NCBI RefSeq assembly: GCF_001049735.1 | Contig: NZ_CVPC01000002.1 | Coordinates: forward strand, 351,759 to 415,758 | DNA: 64,000 nt | Direction: 5' to 3' | DNA from: Nereida ignava | Lineage (GTDB): Bacteria > Pseudomonadota > Alphaproteobacteria > Rhodobacterales > Rhodobacteraceae | Shown here: positions 63,709-64,000 of the stretch, in pieces | Numbering within the stretch: position 1 is the stretch's first letter | Layout of the letters: each line of letters opens with the position of its first letter | Notes under the pieces: generated by a model | Seen by the model: only the letters and a program-made list of their open reading frames with translations | Told to the model about the DNA's origin: nothing | Databases searched by the model: none | Position numbers and translations under genes: made by a program

Positions 63709-64000
63709 AGTTAATACCAAAGGTGTTAACAACATAAACCTTATATCCATCAGCCGATAAGACTGCTTCAACTGACATTCCCCAAGTAGAACGTCCTCCC
63801 GCCCACCTTGCCGCTGTTCTGCGCTCCTATCAAGCCTCTTGCACCCATGGTGCCGTTGTTCGGGCATCTGACGCGCGAACTGAGCACGATTTCCGGTCTC
63901 GGGGGCGAGGTTGATCCGGATATTGGTCTGACCGACCCCCGTATGGATAGACCGGTTGAGCCGCTTTTGTTCAGGTTTTATGATTAACGATGTTGTCATT

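Larger units (their letters stand above)
63137..64000. other. AT-rich stretch with no supported gene
   Basis: From the diheme gene start to about 63780 the DNA is visibly AT-richer than the rest of the window and no frame looks coding. It holds a consensus promoter and an inverted repeat, listed separately. From about 63790 to the edge the DNA is GC-richer; a plus frame with ATG 63847 and stop TAA 63985-63987 (46 residues) and a minus frame from 63999 both exist but neither shows a known family. Confidence 0.5.

Noticed and set aside
63688..63999. Minus frame of 103 residues and plus frame of 46 residues at the right edge
   Set aside because: They overlap each other, have no ribosome site or known domain, and the region is cut by the window edge.

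Overview
The window reads as chromosomal DNA of a marine alphaproteobacterium of the Roseobacter group (Rhodobacterales). Pointers are the iscR-suf operon whose IscR has a single cysteine, the ornithine-lipid pair olsBA, a chpT-like gene next to a DUF3553 gene, a sarcosine-oxidase/betaine demethylation block, and ribosomal protein L21 with a C-terminal extension. Coding density is high and many genes overlap by 1-8 bases in operons. I see no CRISPR array, no transposase, no phage genes and no rRNA. One tRNA (Arg, anticodon CCG) is present.

Layout. 1-9.3 kb: a plus-strand catabolic operon (DUF1989 protein, diaminopropionate ammonia-lyase-like PLP enzyme, M24 hydrolase, EutA/maleate-isomerase-like protein) running into a four-gene polyamine-type ABC importer and ending at a clear terminator. 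9.4-11.8 kb: a DadA-like flavoprotein and an Ldh2-family imine/keto-acid reductase. 11.9-12.6 kb: a small secreted beta-rich protein with a non-standard start, and tRNA-Arg. 12.7-20.3 kb (minus): iscR, a NifS/IscS-like desulfurase, sufB, sufC, sufD, two membrane proteins and sufS, with an Irr-like operator upstream. 20.5-31.5 kb: housekeeping and lipid genes (hydrolase, double-HD protein, icd, YqaA, DsbB, M32 peptidase, ctaA, TrmJ, ThiE-like, olsA/olsB, DUF3553, a shortened chpT). 31.6-36.8 kb (minus): rplU, rpmA, a GNAT gene, obg, proB, proA. 37-42.5 kb: a two-component locus in which a NarL-type regulator, a cysteine-free molybdopterin-fold protein and a large hybrid kinase lie together, followed by a degenerate receiver. 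42.7-52.8 kb (minus): LysR regulator, Rieske oxygenase, small protein, GcvT-type flavoprotein and soxB-soxD-soxA-soxG. 52.9-61.8 kb: xylose genes xylF-xylH-xylG-xylB-xylA facing a divergent ROK regulator, with an FG-GAP protein overlapping the regulator and a diheme peroxidase converging on it. 63.1-64 kb: AT-rich DNA with no supported gene but a textbook sigma-70 promoter.

How the parts work together. The first operon looks like uptake and C-N bond breakdown of one unidentified amino-acid-like or cyclic nitrogen compound; it has functional analogues of the ectoine genes eutA, eutB and eutD but a different PLP family and a different transporter. The Rieske protein, GcvT-type flavoprotein and sarcosine oxidase would together strip methyl groups from glycine betaine down to glycine. 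The xyl genes import xylose and convert it to xylulose 5-phosphate. The suf block builds Fe-S clusters under iron control.

Most likely material for something new: the unassigned catabolic operon, the in-frame internal loss in chpT, the cysteine-free molybdopterin-fold protein inside a two-component locus, the zinc-ligand-free SoxD, two membrane proteins inside the suf operon, and the probable AUU start of the small beta-rich gene. All assignments come from reading the sequence; no database search was run.
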